Shown here: positions 25,543 through 34,884 of the stretch, one piece after another
Numbering within the stretch: position 1 is the stretch's first letter
Layout of the letters: every line of letters begins with the position of its first letter
NCBI GenBank assembly: GCA_964494625.1
Contig: CAZBRT010000002.1
Coordinates: forward strand, 806,001-870,000
Reading direction: 5' to 3'
DNA: 64,000 bases
Source: UBA2784 sp964494625
Lineage (GTDB): Bacteria; Pseudomonadota; Alphaproteobacteria; Micropepsales; Micropepsaceae
Notes under the pieces: generated by a model
What the model was told of the DNA's origin: nothing
Database searches by the model: none
What the model saw: the letters and a program-made list of their open reading frames with translations, nothing else
Made by a program: the position numbers and the translations under genes

Positions 25543-26862
25543 TTAGAGCCCTTCGGGGGCGCCCACGACCACGAAACCGAACTTGCCCGAATCAAGCAGC
25601 GAGGCGGCCACACGGGCGATGTCCTCGCGCGTGACGGCTTCGATCAGCTGATTGCGGCGCAGGACATAGTCGATGCCCAGCTCATCAAGCTGATAGCCCA
25701 GAAGCTGGCTGGCGATGCGGCCGTTCGAATCAAACCGCAAGGCAAACGAGCCGGTCAGATAGGCTTTGGCGTCGGTCAGCTCTGCGTCGGTCACGCCTTC
25801 TGTGCGCATGCGCTCAAGTTCGGCCTTGATGACCGAAATCGATTCCGCCACGCGGGCATTGTCCGTTGCCACCTGCCCCATGATGACGCCGGAGAAATTG
25901 TTGGGGACGAGGAAGGTCGAGACGCCATAGGCAAGGCCGCGCTTCTCGCGCACTTCCGTCATCAGGCGCGACGAAAAGGAGCCGCCGCCCAGGACATAGT
26001 TCATGACGTTGGCAGTCATGAAATCGGCATCCTTGATGCGCAGGCCCGGCGCGCCGAAGACCACGACGCTTTGGGGATTTTCCTGGCGGATAACCGTCAT
26101 CGGCGCCATCTGCGCCATGGTGACATCGGTAATGCCATGGGGTGCGGCGTTTGCATTCAGGCCGCCGAACAAGGCATCCAGCCGCTGGCCGAGTTCTTCC
26201 GCCGAGATGTCGCCGACAACCGTGATGAAGAGATTGTCGCGGGCAAAGCGAGCGGACATGAAGCCGCGCAGGCTGTCCGCCGATATCGCGCCGACTGTTT
26301 CGGGTGAACCATATTGGCGGCGGCCATAGGGATGACCGGGGAAAGCCAGATCGTTGAACACATTGCCGGCAAGGCTCTCGGGGTCTTCCTCCACCTGCTT
26401 CTGGGCGACATACATCTGGCTTTTCACACGCTCCACCGCGTCCGCGTCAAAGCGCGGTGAAGTGAGCGCGAGGGAAAGCAGGCGGAAGGCCTCTTCGCGG
26501 TGCTCGGAAAGGGTCGAGAAACTGAAATAGAAATTGTCGCTGTCAGCGCTCATGCCCAGCGAGATCGCGCGCTCTTCCAAAGCGCGCTTGTAGGCGGCGG
26601 CATCCATGTCGCCCGCACCCTCGTTCAGAAGGCCGCTCAGGATAACAGCCATGCCTTCCTGTCCGGCGGGATCGCTGGCAGAGCCTGCATCCCGGAAGGC
26701 TGCGGCAAACGAGACAAGCGGAAGGCCATGCTCTTCCACCAGCCACGCCTTGATGCCGCCGGGCGACGTGACTTCCCTGATCTCCATCGCCGACGCGGCC
26801 TGCAGGGGCAGAAGAAAAAGGCCCAATGCGAGGGCGCAGGCTGAAAATGTTGCGCGGATCAT
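25543..26862 (-). CDS. M16-family peptidase-like protein, subunit without zinc motif
   Basis: About 439 residues from ATG 26862, which opens with a Sec signal peptide (MIRATFSACALALGLFLLPL...ASA); the frame continues upstream but only in shadow sequence. It has the two M16 halves, but the HxxEH position reads AVILSG (GMAVILSGLLNEGAG), so it cannot bind zinc as usual. Such proteins pair with an active M16 partner, here the gene just upstream, which it overlaps by 4 bases. The pair probably forms a periplasmic heterodimer like mitochondrial processing peptidase alpha/beta; the substrate is unknown. Confidence 0.9.
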   Translation of the reverse strand: MIRATFSACALALGLFLLPLQAASAMEIREVTSPGGIKAWLVEEHGLPLVSFAAAFRDAGSASDPAGQEGMAVILSGLLNEGAGDMDAAAYKRALEERAISLGMSADSDNFYFSFSTLSEHREEAFRLLSLALTSPRFDADAVERVKSQMYVAQKQVEEDPESLAGNVFNDLAFPGHPYGRRQYGSPETVGAISADSLRGFMSARFARDNLFITVVGDISAEELGQRLDALFGGLNANAAPHGITDVTMAQMAPMTVIRQENPQSVVVFGAPGLRIKDADFMTANVMNYVLGGGSFSSRLMTEVREKRGLAYGVSTFLVPNNFSGVIMGQVATDNARVAESISVIKAELERMRTEGVTDAELTDAKAYLTGSFALRFDSNGRIASQLLGYQLDELGIDYVLRRNQLIEAVTREDIARVAASLLDSGKFGFVVVGAPEGL

Positions 26863-28193
26863 TGGGCACCTCCGGGCACAAGCACGCCGGTGACCGAACG
26901 CTCCGGCACGAGATAGGTGGCAGCGACGCGCTGGACATCTGCGGGCGTGATTTCGCGGATGCGCTCCGGCCATGCCTCGATCTGTTCGATGGTGAGGCCG
27001 GTTGCGAGCTGTGAACCGTAATTGTTGGCCATCTGCTGCTGGCTGTCCTTGAGGAAGATCGCGTCAGCCATGATCACGGTCTTGGCGCGCGTGACTTCTT
27101 CATCGGTAAAGCCATTGGCGATGATGTCGGCAAGGACGCGGTCAAGGCCAGCTTCCATGTCCGCCATCGCCGTCTCGGGGCGCGGGTTCAGGCTGAAACC
27201 GAAATAGCGGCTGTCGATCCCGTTGCCCGAATACCAGGCGGAGGCCGACGCGGCGAGGCTCTGCTCCTCCACCAGCTGGCGGTTCAGACGGCCTGACGAT
27301 GCGCCCAGCACCTGCGCCAATACTTCAAGCGCATAGGTGTCATTGCCGGTCGCCGTGGTTGCGGACGGCGCATGATAGAACCGCATCAGACTGGGCTGGC
27401 GTGCGCGGGCATCCTCAAGGACCACGCGGCGTGCGACCAAAGGCGGCGGCTCCGCCAGACGCAGGCGCGGCGGCAATTCGCGCGCGTCGATACGGCCATA
27501 GTATTTTTCAGCGAGCGGACGCAGTTCCTCGAGGGTGATGTCACCGGCCACAATCAGGATCGCATTGTTGGGCGCATAAAAGCGGCGGTAAAACGCGAGC
27601 GCATCCTCGCGCGTCAAACCCTCCATCTCGTGGCGCCAGCCAATGATCGAGCGGCCATAGGGATGATTGAGGAAGAGTGCTGCGCTCATCTGCTCGAACA
27701 GCATACGGCCGGGATCGTTGTCGGTGCGGGTTGAACGCTCCTCCAGGATCACGTCGCGCTCGGGCAGAACCAGTTCGTCGGTCAGCACAAGCCCGGTCAT
27801 GCGGTCGGCTTCCATCTCCATCACCAGCTCAAGCCGGTCGCGCGCGACGCGCTGGAAATAGGCGGTGTAGTCGTTGGACGTGAAAGCGTTGTCCTGACCG
27901 CCATTGCGCGCAACGCGCTGCGAGAATTCGCCGGGCGGGATCTCGTCCGTGCCCTTGAACATCAGGTGCTCAAGAAAATGCGCGATGCCGGACTTGCCCA
28001 TGGGCTCATCGGTCGAACCGACGCGATACCAGACCATGTGGGTGACGACCGGCGCGCGATGATCGGGCAGGACGACAACCTGCATACCGTTGTCGAGCGT
28101 GAAGGTCTCGGCGGCAAAGTCGGCCTGCGCCACGGGCGCAGCGGCGAGGAAAACGGCGACAGCTGCCGCAACGATCCCGTAAAGACGGCTCAT
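26859..28193 (-). CDS. M16-family zinc peptidase, catalytic subunit
   Basis: About 444 residues from ATG 28193, preceded by GAGGG at 5-base spacing; an upstream ATG at 28217 adds eight unlikely residues. A Sec signal peptide covers ~1-24. The zinc and catalytic motif HFLEH is at 72-76 and the third ligand Glu is at ~151 in VILEERS; YGRSIIGW and other M16 signatures follow. It is the active half of the pair with the downstream gene. This duo commonly sits beside lspA and bamF in alphaproteobacteria, as here, hinting at an envelope maintenance role. Confidence 0.93.
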   Translation of the reverse strand: MSRLYGIVAAAVAVFLAAAPVAQADFAAETFTLDNGMQVVVLPDHRAPVVTHMVWYRVGSTDEPMGKSGIAHFLEHLMFKGTDEIPPGEFSQRVARNGGQDNAFTSNDYTAYFQRVARDRLELVMEMEADRMTGLVLTDELVLPERDVILEERSTRTDNDPGRMLFEQMSAALFLNHPYGRSIIGWRHEMEGLTREDALAFYRRFYAPNNAILIVAGDITLEELRPLAEKYYGRIDARELPPRLRLAEPPPLVARRVVLEDARARQPSLMRFYHAPSATTATGNDTYALEVLAQVLGASSGRLNRQLVEEQSLAASASAWYSGNGIDSRYFGFSLNPRPETAMADMEAGLDRVLADIIANGFTDEEVTRAKTVIMADAIFLKDSQQQMANNYGSQLATGLTIEQIEAWPERIREITPADVQRVAATYLVPERSVTGVLVPGGAQ

Positions 28194-28289
28194 TTTACCC
28201 TCACATGGCGAATGCAATGCCCCATGCCAAGGCTACAGCCCTTGCGGGCCATTGCCTGACACAAGACGGTGAACGGCATCAAGCCGGGT

Positions 28290-28826
28290 TCAGTTGCCGC
28301 CCTGCGGCTGCTCAACGGGCGGCTGCTCGGCGGGCTGCTGGTCGCTTTGCGTGGAAGTCGTTGCTTCGTCATCAGGCGGGGCGACCGGATCGTTTTCCGT
28401 GTCGTCACCGAACCAGTCGAACCAGCGCGAGAACCAGCCTTCCGAACGCTCCTCACGCACGCGCTCGCGGCGTTCGGATTCGATCTCGGTGCGGATGTCA
28501 GGATTGCCTTCGCCGGAACCGGCCAGAACCGCCTGCTCCGCAGCGGAAGGTCCCCCAGCACCAGGGGCCGCCGTTTCGCCGATCAGCGCATCGCGCGCGG
28601 TCTCCATCGGCACTTCCTCGGTGAGCGAGGGGGCGCCGGGTTCGGGCGGGGCAAGGTTGAAGTCCGGGGGGATGGTCAGCGGGCGCTGGCTCACCACCTC
28701 GAACTCGTCGGGCGACTGCTTGTTCGTGCCAATGGCGTCGCCGACGGTTTCGCAGGACGGCAGCATCAATAGGCCCGCACCCAGTGCGGCAAAGCGGATC
28801 GTCTTGTTCAGTCGCAACACGTTCAA
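28290..28826 (-). CDS. bamF: DUF3035 lipoprotein, BamF-like
   Basis: A 178-residue lipoprotein: hydrophobic signal then the lipobox LPSC with Cys25. The conserved segment SPDEFEVVSQRPLTIPPDF.L..P.PGAP (~38-66) is the DUF3035 hallmark. In Caulobacter the family member BamF is a subunit of the outer-membrane beta-barrel assembly complex and carries a motif reminiscent of BamC. The C-terminal half is acidic, low complexity and rich in E, Q and P. It lies between lspA, the enzyme that cleaves lipoprotein signals, and the M16 pair. Confidence 0.85.
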   Translation of the reverse strand: MNVLRLNKTIRFAALGAGLLMLPSCETVGDAIGTNKQSPDEFEVVSQRPLTIPPDFNLAPPEPGAPSLTEEVPMETARDALIGETAAPGAGGPSAAEQAVLAGSGEGNPDIRTEIESERRERVREERSEGWFSRWFDWFGDDTENDPVAPPDDEATTSTQSDQQPAEQPPVEQPQGGN

Positions 28827-28837
28827 CCTCTTCCTGT

Positions 28838-29398
28838 TCAGGAGGTGCCGTCGCGTGCAGGTTTGCCGGGCCCGATGCCCAGAGAGTCCAGCACGATCAG
28901 CACGACACCAAAGAAAATTCCGGCATCCGCCACATTGAATACATACCAGTCATAGCCGAAGGCATGGAACTGGAAAAAGTCCGCCACCGCCCCATAAACC
29001 GCCCGATCGACGGCATTCCCCATGGCGCCGCCGATGACAAATCCCAGACCCAGCGCCAGGTTCCGGTTCTCGGCCCGCAGGAGCCAGAAGCCCAGCAGAA
29101 CGGACATCGCCACCGAAAACCCGACCAGAAGCAGGGTTCCGCCCAAGCTTCCTGCGGCAAAAAGACCAAAGCTGACGCCCGTGTTCCAGACCATGACAAA
29201 GTTCAGGAACCCCGTCACTTCGACCGACGCACATGGCAGGCAGAGATTTTCGCCTTCCAAATACGGCGCGCAAGGGGCGCAGGAGATGAAATCGAATCCA
29301 TAAAGGAAGATTGCCTTCACCAGCTGGTCGAGCAGGAATGTCGCGACAGCCAGTGTCGCGCCCGCGCGGGCAAAGGATGTCGGGCGGGAAAGGGTCAT
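28838..29398 (-). CDS. lspA: Lipoprotein signal peptidase (signal peptidase II) with cysteine-rich insertion
   Basis: A 186-residue integral membrane aspartyl protease with four helices. The catalytic aspartates are D131 (GGAMGNAVDR) and D158 (FNVADAGIFFG), and the LDQLVK and WNTGVSFGLF blocks are present. It removes signal peptides from prolipoproteins such as the neighbouring BamF. The odd feature is an insertion between helix 1 and the FNLVMVWN-like block, containing CAPC (40-43) and CLPC (53-56), which should face the periplasm. The gene overlaps ileS by 4 bases. Confidence 0.94.
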   Translation of the reverse strand: MTLSRPTSFARAGATLAVATFLLDQLVKAIFLYGFDFISCAPCAPYLEGENLCLPCASVEVTGFLNFVMVWNTGVSFGLFAAGSLGGTLLLVGFSVAMSVLLGFWLLRAENRNLALGLGFVIGGAMGNAVDRAVYGAVADFFQFHAFGYDWYVFNVADAGIFFGVVLIVLDSLGIGPGKPARDGTS

Positions 29399-32346
29399 GC
29401 GCCGGAGTTTGCCTTGCGGATTTTCAGAGCGTCCGCGCAGCGGCGGCAGGTGCCGGGAAACGCGGGATCACAGCCTGTATCCTCCAGCGTCTTCCAGCAG
29501 CGCTCGCATTTCATGCCTTTCGCCTGGGCAAAGACCACAGACGCATCGGCGACTTCAGGCAACCGGAAGGCATCGGCGGGACCTTCGCCTTCGGCAATGA
29601 AGGCGGATGAGGTGATGGCGATCTCGGCCAGCAGTTCGGCATCCAGAAGGGCGCGGTCTTCGGCGCGCGCAAGATGAAGCGTGGGCGCGGCCTCAAGGCT
29701 TGAACCGATTTCCTTGGCGGCGCGGCGAAGTTCGAGCGCACCGGTGACAACGCGGCGCAGATCGCGGATGCGGGTCCAGCCCGCGGCCAACGCGTCGTCC
29801 TTCCAGCCTGCCGGAAATTCCGGCCAGCGTTCGAGGTGCACCGAATTCGTGTCACCGGGATAGCGGGTCAGCCACGCCTCTTCCGCCGTGAAGGGCAGGA
29901 TCGGCGCAAGCCAGGTGGCGAGTGCACGAAACGCCTCGTTCATCACCTGGCGGGTCGCGCGGCGGCGCAGCGCCTGCGCGTCATCACAATAGAGCGCGTC
30001 CTTGCGGATATCGAGATAGAAGGCCGAGAGGTCATTCACCATGAAGGTGTTGATCGCCGTGAAGGCGCGGATGAAATCGTAGGAGGCAAACCCCTCGCGC
30101 ACATCGTGGCCCACTTCGGTCATGCGGTGACGCATGTAGCGCTCAAGCGGCGGCAATTGCGCGTCGGCCACGGCCTCGGCGTCCGTCCAGCCTTCCAGCG
30201 CACCCAGGAGATAGCGCAGCGTATTGCGCAGCTTGCGATAGCCCTCGCCCACCTTGGCGAGGATCGCCTTGTCGAGCGGCGGGTCCATGCCGTAATCGGC
30301 GGAGGCAACCCACAGGCGCAGGATGTCGGCGCCCTGTTCGTTGGCCACCTCGACGGGCGAGATTACATTGCCGAGCGACTTCGACATTTTGCGGCCCTGG
30401 CCATCGACGATGAAGCCGTGGGTGACGACCGCGCGATAAGGCGCGCGACCGCGCGTGCCGCACGATTCGAGCAGTGAGGCCTGGAACCAGCCGCGGTGCT
30501 GGTCGGAGCCTTCCAGATAAAGATCGGCGGGCCAAGTGTGCGTCCAGTGCGCATCCATCTGATCCTCAAGCACGAAGGCGTGCGTCGAGCCGGAATCAAA
30601 CCAGACATCGAGAATGTCGTGGACCTGCTCGTAGTCCGCGGCATTGCCGGCGGACCCGAGGAAAGTCTGCGGATCATCCGTGTACCACGCATCGGCGCCG
30701 CGTGCCTCGATCGCGTCGGCAATGCGCTTGTTGACGGCGGCGTCCTTGAGGAGATTGCCGGTTGCCTTGTCAACAAAAAGCGTCAGCGGCACGCCCCAGG
30801 CGCGCTGGCGTGACAGGACCCAGTCGGGACGCGTCTCGACCATGGCGCGCAGGCGGTTGCGGCCGCGCTCGGGATAAAAGTCCGTCGCATCGATGGCAGC
30901 CAGCGCGCGCTCGCGCAAGGAGGGCCCATAGTCGATCTCGCCCTCGGCGGCAAAAGGCCGGTCCAGCGCGACAAACCATTGCGGCGTGTTGCGGAAGATG
31001 ACCGGCGCCTTGGAGCGCCAAGAATGCGGATAGGAATGCACAAAGCGCCCTGAAGCAAGGAGTGCGCCCGCCTCGGTCAACTTCGCCATCACCGCGCGGT
31101 TGGCGTCGGCGTCCTTGCCGTCGGGCTTCATGATCAGAAGCCCGGCAAAGAGCGGCACATGCGGGTAATAGGATCCGTCTTCGGCGATCGTGAACGGGAT
31201 TTCGGCATCGGGGAAGTAGCGCTTCCAGATCTCGAAATCGTCGGCACCGTGGCCGGGCGCGGTATGGACAAAGCCCGTGCCCGTATCATCGGTCACGTGG
31301 TCGCCTTCAAGCAGCGGCACGTCGAAATCATAGCCATCGCCCGCGCCTTCCATGCCCTTGAAGGGATGGGCGCAGATCACGTCCTTCAATTCCGGCGCGT
31401 CGGCAAGGCGCGTGAGTTCAGCCTTGATTTCCTTCGCCACGCTTTCAGCCAGCGTATCGGCAAGGACGAGCTTCTCGCCATTGTCAGCGCGCTGCCAGAT
31501 GCCATAGGCGATGCGGTCCGAATAGGAGATCGCGCGGTTGCCGGGAATGGTCCAGGGCGTCGTCGTCCAGATGACGACGCGCGCATCGCTGAGGACGGCG
31601 GGTCCCTTGACCACGTTGAACGCCACCCAGATCTGCGGCGAATTTTTGTCGTGATATTCGACCTCGGCTTCGGCGAGGGCTGTCTTTTCCACCGGTGACC
31701 ACATCACAGGCTTTGAGCCGCGATAGAGCAGCCCGTTCATCAGGAACTTCTGCAGCTCGCGCACGATCTGCGCCTCTGCCTTGAAGTTCATCGTCGTGTA
31801 CGGATGGTCCCAGTCACCATTGCAGCCGATGCGGATGAACTCCGACTTCTGCACTTCCATCCAGTGGGCGGCGAAGGCGCGGCATTCCGCGCGGAACTCG
31901 GCCAGCGGCACGGCGTCCTTGTTCAAGCCTTTGGCGCGGTACTGCTCCTCGATCTTCCACTCGATCGGAAGACCATGGCAGTCCCAGCCATGCACATAGG
32001 GCGTATCGAAGCCCATCATCTGGCGGCCACGCGCGACGAAATCCTTCAGGATCTTGTTGAACGCCGTGCCGAGGTGGATGTTGGCATTCGCGTAAGGCGG
32101 GCCATCGTGGAAGATGAATTTCCTGCGGCCTTTGGATGCTTCGCGCTGGCGCGCGTAAAGCCCCATCTTCTGCCAGCGGGCGAGCCATTCGGGTTCCGTC
32201 TTGTTCAGCCCCGCACGCATGGGAAAGCCCGTGTTCGGCAGGAACACGGTATCCTTGTAGGCGCTTCTGGATTCAGGCTTGGCGGAAGGAGCGGCGGCGC
32301 CTTCCGGCGCGCGCCCTGCCCCCTTGGGGCTTTCGGGCGTGTTCAT
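29395..32346 (-). CDS. ileS: Isoleucyl-tRNA synthetase
   Basis: A 983-residue class I synthetase. The HIGH-like motif is HLGT at 91-94 and the KMSKS loop is at ~653-657; the editing domain lies between them, with TTTPWTIPGN visible. The C terminus carries a four-cysteine zinc site (CERCW....CRRC). The N-terminal ~28 residues are an Ala/Pro/Ser-rich extension and not conserved. It charges tRNA-Ile and clears mischarged valine. It sits upstream of lspA with a 4-base overlap, the common ribF-ileS-lspA order. Confidence 0.97.
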   Translation of the reverse strand: MNTPESPKGAGRAPEGAAAPSAKPESRSAYKDTVFLPNTGFPMRAGLNKTEPEWLARWQKMGLYARQREASKGRRKFIFHDGPPYANANIHLGTAFNKILKDFVARGRQMMGFDTPYVHGWDCHGLPIEWKIEEQYRAKGLNKDAVPLAEFRAECRAFAAHWMEVQKSEFIRIGCNGDWDHPYTTMNFKAEAQIVRELQKFLMNGLLYRGSKPVMWSPVEKTALAEAEVEYHDKNSPQIWVAFNVVKGPAVLSDARVVIWTTTPWTIPGNRAISYSDRIAYGIWQRADNGEKLVLADTLAESVAKEIKAELTRLADAPELKDVICAHPFKGMEGAGDGYDFDVPLLEGDHVTDDTGTGFVHTAPGHGADDFEIWKRYFPDAEIPFTIAEDGSYYPHVPLFAGLLIMKPDGKDADANRAVMAKLTEAGALLASGRFVHSYPHSWRSKAPVIFRNTPQWFVALDRPFAAEGEIDYGPSLRERALAAIDATDFYPERGRNRLRAMVETRPDWVLSRQRAWGVPLTLFVDKATGNLLKDAAVNKRIADAIEARGADAWYTDDPQTFLGSAGNAADYEQVHDILDVWFDSGSTHAFVLEDQMDAHWTHTWPADLYLEGSDQHRGWFQASLLESCGTRGRAPYRAVVTHGFIVDGQGRKMSKSLGNVISPVEVANEQGADILRLWVASADYGMDPPLDKAILAKVGEGYRKLRNTLRYLLGALEGWTDAEAVADAQLPPLERYMRHRMTEVGHDVREGFASYDFIRAFTAINTFMVNDLSAFYLDIRKDALYCDDAQALRRRATRQVMNEAFRALATWLAPILPFTAEEAWLTRYPGDTNSVHLERWPEFPAGWKDDALAAGWTRIRDLRRVVTGALELRRAAKEIGSSLEAAPTLHLARAEDRALLDAELLAEIAITSSAFIAEGEGPADAFRLPEVADASVVFAQAKGMKCERCWKTLEDTGCDPAFPGTCRRCADALKIRKANSGA

Positions 32347-32438
32347 GTGGCAGAGACCCTGATCTGGGGCCAGACGCAGTCCGGCGGACGGCGCAACTTC
32401 TATCGGGTTTTGTGCCCGAAGTCAGGGGAAAATTGCGG

Positions 32439-33398
32439 TCAGATGGGCGGCCGTGCGGGAGACCGGGCCAGAATCTCGCGGGCCGTTTCCGCGTCACGGG
32501 CGATCTGGGCTTTCAGGGCATCAAGGCCTGAAAATTTCTGCTCGGAGCGCAGATGGGAAATGAAGGATACCGCTATGTGCTGCCCATAGAGATCGCCCGC
32601 ATAGTCGAACAGGTGGACTTCCAGAAGCACGTCTTTCTTGTCGAAGGTCGGGCGACGGCCAAAATTGGCCACGCCGTCATGGACGCGCGCTGACGCACCC
32701 TCTCCCCATTTCACCCGCACCGCATAAACGCCAAGAGCAGGTTCGATGTAATCCTTCAGCGACACATTCGCGGTCGGAAAACCGATGGTGCGGCCACGCT
32801 TGTCACCCGGCTGCACGCGGCCTTCGACCGTCCACCAATGGCCAAGCGCCCAGCCCGCGTCATCCATGCGGCCCTCGCGCAATGCGTTTCGGATGAGCGT
32901 CGACGAGATTTTCGTACCCGCAGGCGAGGCAATCGTCCGGAAAATGGTGACGCCCAGTCCCGATGACCTGCCCATGGAAGAGAGCAATGCGACATTGCCC
33001 GCACGCCCCTTGCCGAACAGGAAGTCAGCACCTGTGATCACATGGCGTACGCCGAGATCGCGCACGAGGATGTTCCGGATGAAATCCTCGGCGCTTGTCC
33101 TTGCCATTGCCGCATCAAAGGGCAGCGCGAACACGTGTTCGATCCCGCAGGCCTGCAGCAGATGGGTCTTCGGCCGGAACGGTGTCAGGCGAAAGGGCTC
33201 GGCGTCTTTCCGGAAAAAACGCTGGGGATGGGGCTCGAAGATGATCGCGCCGGGCCTTGCGTGTTCGCGCGCCGCAATCGCACAGGTTTCCGCAAGCAAC
33301 GCCTGATGGCCGCGATGCACGCCATCGAAATTGCCAAGCGCCACCACGGCGCCGCGGTGAGCGGAAGCGTTCGGCGGCGGTCGGCGGACGATCAGCAT
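32439..33398 (-). CDS. ribF: Bifunctional riboflavin kinase/FAD synthetase
   Basis: A 319-residue enzyme. The N-terminal adenylyltransferase domain shows ALGNFDGVHRGHQALL and the C-terminal kinase domain PGDKRGRTIGFPTANVS. It makes FMN and FAD from riboflavin and ATP. It is ~90 bases upstream of ileS on the same strand. No FMN riboswitch is apparent upstream; the MaoC gene ends 7 bases before its start. Confidence 0.95.
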   Translation of the reverse strand: MLIVRRPPPNASAHRGAVVALGNFDGVHRGHQALLAETCAIAAREHARPGAIIFEPHPQRFFRKDAEPFRLTPFRPKTHLLQACGIEHVFALPFDAAMARTSAEDFIRNILVRDLGVRHVITGADFLFGKGRAGNVALLSSMGRSSGLGVTIFRTIASPAGTKISSTLIRNALREGRMDDAGWALGHWWTVEGRVQPGDKRGRTIGFPTANVSLKDYIEPALGVYAVRVKWGEGASARVHDGVANFGRRPTFDKKDVLLEVHLFDYAGDLYGQHIAVSFISHLRSEQKFSGLDALKAQIARDAETAREILARSPARPPI

Positions 33399-33405
33399 GA
33401 ATTTC

Positions 33406-33819
33406 TCAGGCGGCTGGCGCCATGACGAGCGCCTCGCCTTCGATCACCACGGTCTCGCCAACCCTGGCGATGCAGGAAAGTTCGGCGCGGCGCTTTTCCG
33501 GCCAGGTCTTGGTGACGGTGCAGGTGGCAACCACATGATCGCCAATCTTGACCGGCGCCTTGAAGCGCAAGGTCTGGCCCAGATAGATCGCGCCGGGTCC
33601 GGGCAGTTTGGTGCCGAGGATGGTCGAGAAAAATCCTGCCGAAAGCATGCCATGCGCGATGCGCGTCTTGAACATGGTGGTGGCGGCATAGGCTTCGTCG
33701 AAATGCACAGGGTTCATGTCGCCCGAGACTTCACCGAAAAGGGCAATGTCCTTTTCGGTGACCGTACGCTCATAGGTTGCCGCAAGGCCGATGGTGATCT
33801 TGTCGATGGTCAGTGACAT
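33406..33819 (-). CDS. MaoC-family (R)-specific enoyl-CoA hydratase-like protein
   Basis: About 137 residues from ATG 33819; the frame is open to 33918 but unconserved there. The hot-dog fold signature is clear: DIALFGEVSGDMNPVHFDEAYA, then IAHGMLSAGF, with the catalytic Asp and His of the hydratase-2 motif. It hydrates trans-2-enoyl-CoA to the (R)-3-hydroxy form, for example to feed polyhydroxyalkanoate or fatty acid metabolism. It is located between the HAD gene and ribF, 7 bases from ribF, so cotranscription is likely. Confidence 0.9.
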   Translation of the reverse strand: MSLTIDKITIGLAATYERTVTEKDIALFGEVSGDMNPVHFDEAYAATTMFKTRIAHGMLSAGFFSTILGTKLPGPGAIYLGQTLRFKAPVKIGDHVVATCTVTKTWPEKRRAELSCIARVGETVVIEGEALVMAPAA

Positions 33820-33914
33820 GGATGGCGCCGCTGGTTGGGGAAGGTCGCGCATTAGACAGAGGTGCCGTGCACGACGCAAGGCGGGGGCGATGGTTGCAGG
33901 CCACCCCGGCCAAC

Positions 33915-34781
33915 TCAAACCAATCTTGGCATCATGCCGTCGATGCGCAGGCCGTGATCGGCGAGTGCGCGGGCAACAGTGGCAGCATCAGGTTCGAGCG
34001 CGTGGGTGCCGAATTGTTCTGCGTGGATGCCGCCGGTGATCAAAAGCGCGCCGAGCCCCATGCGGTTTGCCCCCGTGATATCGGTTGCCAGTGCGTCTCC
34101 GATGGCAAGGACACGCATGGGGGCAAGTTCGTGACCCAATTTCGCCGCCAACATCGCCAGCGCGCGGCGATAGACCGGCGCGTGCGGCTTGCCGAGCCAG
34201 AGCACCTTGCCGCCGATCAGCTCATACGCGTGGGCGATGGCGCCTGCGCAATAGATCAGTTTTTCGCCGCGCTCGACCCTGTGATCGGGATTGGCGCAGA
34301 TCATCTCGATGTCATGCGACTTGAGGAGCGCCAGCGTGGCACGATAGTCGTCCGGCGTTTCATTCTCGTCGTCGAAAAGGCCGGAGCAGACACAAAGATT
34401 TGCCGCTTCAGCGTGCGTCAGGCTGATGGCGTCATGCGCAAAGAGGCCGTGATCGCGTGCTGGTCCGATGTGGAAAACACGCTGCGCGCCACTTTTTGCG
34501 CGCTGTGCCAATTCGCTGACCGTTGCATCGCCCGAGGTGAGGATCATGTCGAATGCGTCGGCTGGCACGCCCATGCCGGCAAGGTGACGCGCCACATCAT
34601 CGGCCGGGCGCGGCGCGTTGGAGAGAAGAAGCACGGGGCCGCGTTGATCGCGAAAGCGCTTGAGCGCCGCCGCTGCCGCCAGATAGGGCGTCTTGCCGTT
34701 GTGGATGACGCCCCAGACGTCGCAGATCACCGCGTCAAAGCGCGGGGCGAGCGAGGTGAGGGATGGCAGCAATTCTGTCAT
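33915..34781 (-). CDS. HAD-superfamily IIA phosphatase (TIGR01459-like)
   Basis: About 288 residues from ATG 34781. The first HAD motif DVWGVIHNG is at ~23-31 (the nucleophile position D plus the conserved VWGV...G variant of class IIA), with LLSNAPRP as the second motif and a C-terminal GDALATDITGANRMG. This matches the alphaproteobacterial class IIA subgroup similar to NagD and 4-nitrophenylphosphatases. The substrate is unknown. It is 95 bases upstream of the MaoC gene on the same strand, and repeat sequences lie beyond its 5' end. Confidence 0.88.
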   Translation of the reverse strand: MTELLPSLTSLAPRFDAVICDVWGVIHNGKTPYLAAAAALKRFRDQRGPVLLLSNAPRPADDVARHLAGMGVPADAFDMILTSGDATVSELAQRAKSGAQRVFHIGPARDHGLFAHDAISLTHAEAANLCVCSGLFDDENETPDDYRATLALLKSHDIEMICANPDHRVERGEKLIYCAGAIAHAYELIGGKVLWLGKPHAPVYRRALAMLAAKLGHELAPMRVLAIGDALATDITGANRMGLGALLITGGIHAEQFGTHALEPDAATVARALADHGLRIDGMMPRLV

Positions 34782-34840
34782 GCGAAAGCCGGGTCGCATG
34801 GCGCAGCGCGTGTGTCAATCCATGCCAATCTCATCGCTCC

Positions 34841-34867
34841 TCGTCCTGAGCCTTCGTCGCAGGACGC
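34841..34867. repeat. Fragment of repeat C
   Basis: TCGTCCTGAGCCTTCGTCGC followed by AGGACGC matches the right arm of repeat C at 47348 and 56789 (TCCTGAGCC.TTGTCGAAGGACGC). It stands alone, without the left arm, and lies 18 bases before repeat B copy 1. Confidence 0.7.
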
Positions 34868-34884
34868 TTCGCGCAATCTTCTTC

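Noticed and set aside
23444..25546. A 700-residue open frame on the plus strand
   Set aside because: It is the complement of mutL and pgi, both with strong family motifs; the translated text is low-complexity and Ser/Arg/Ala rich, as expected for a GC-rich shadow frame.
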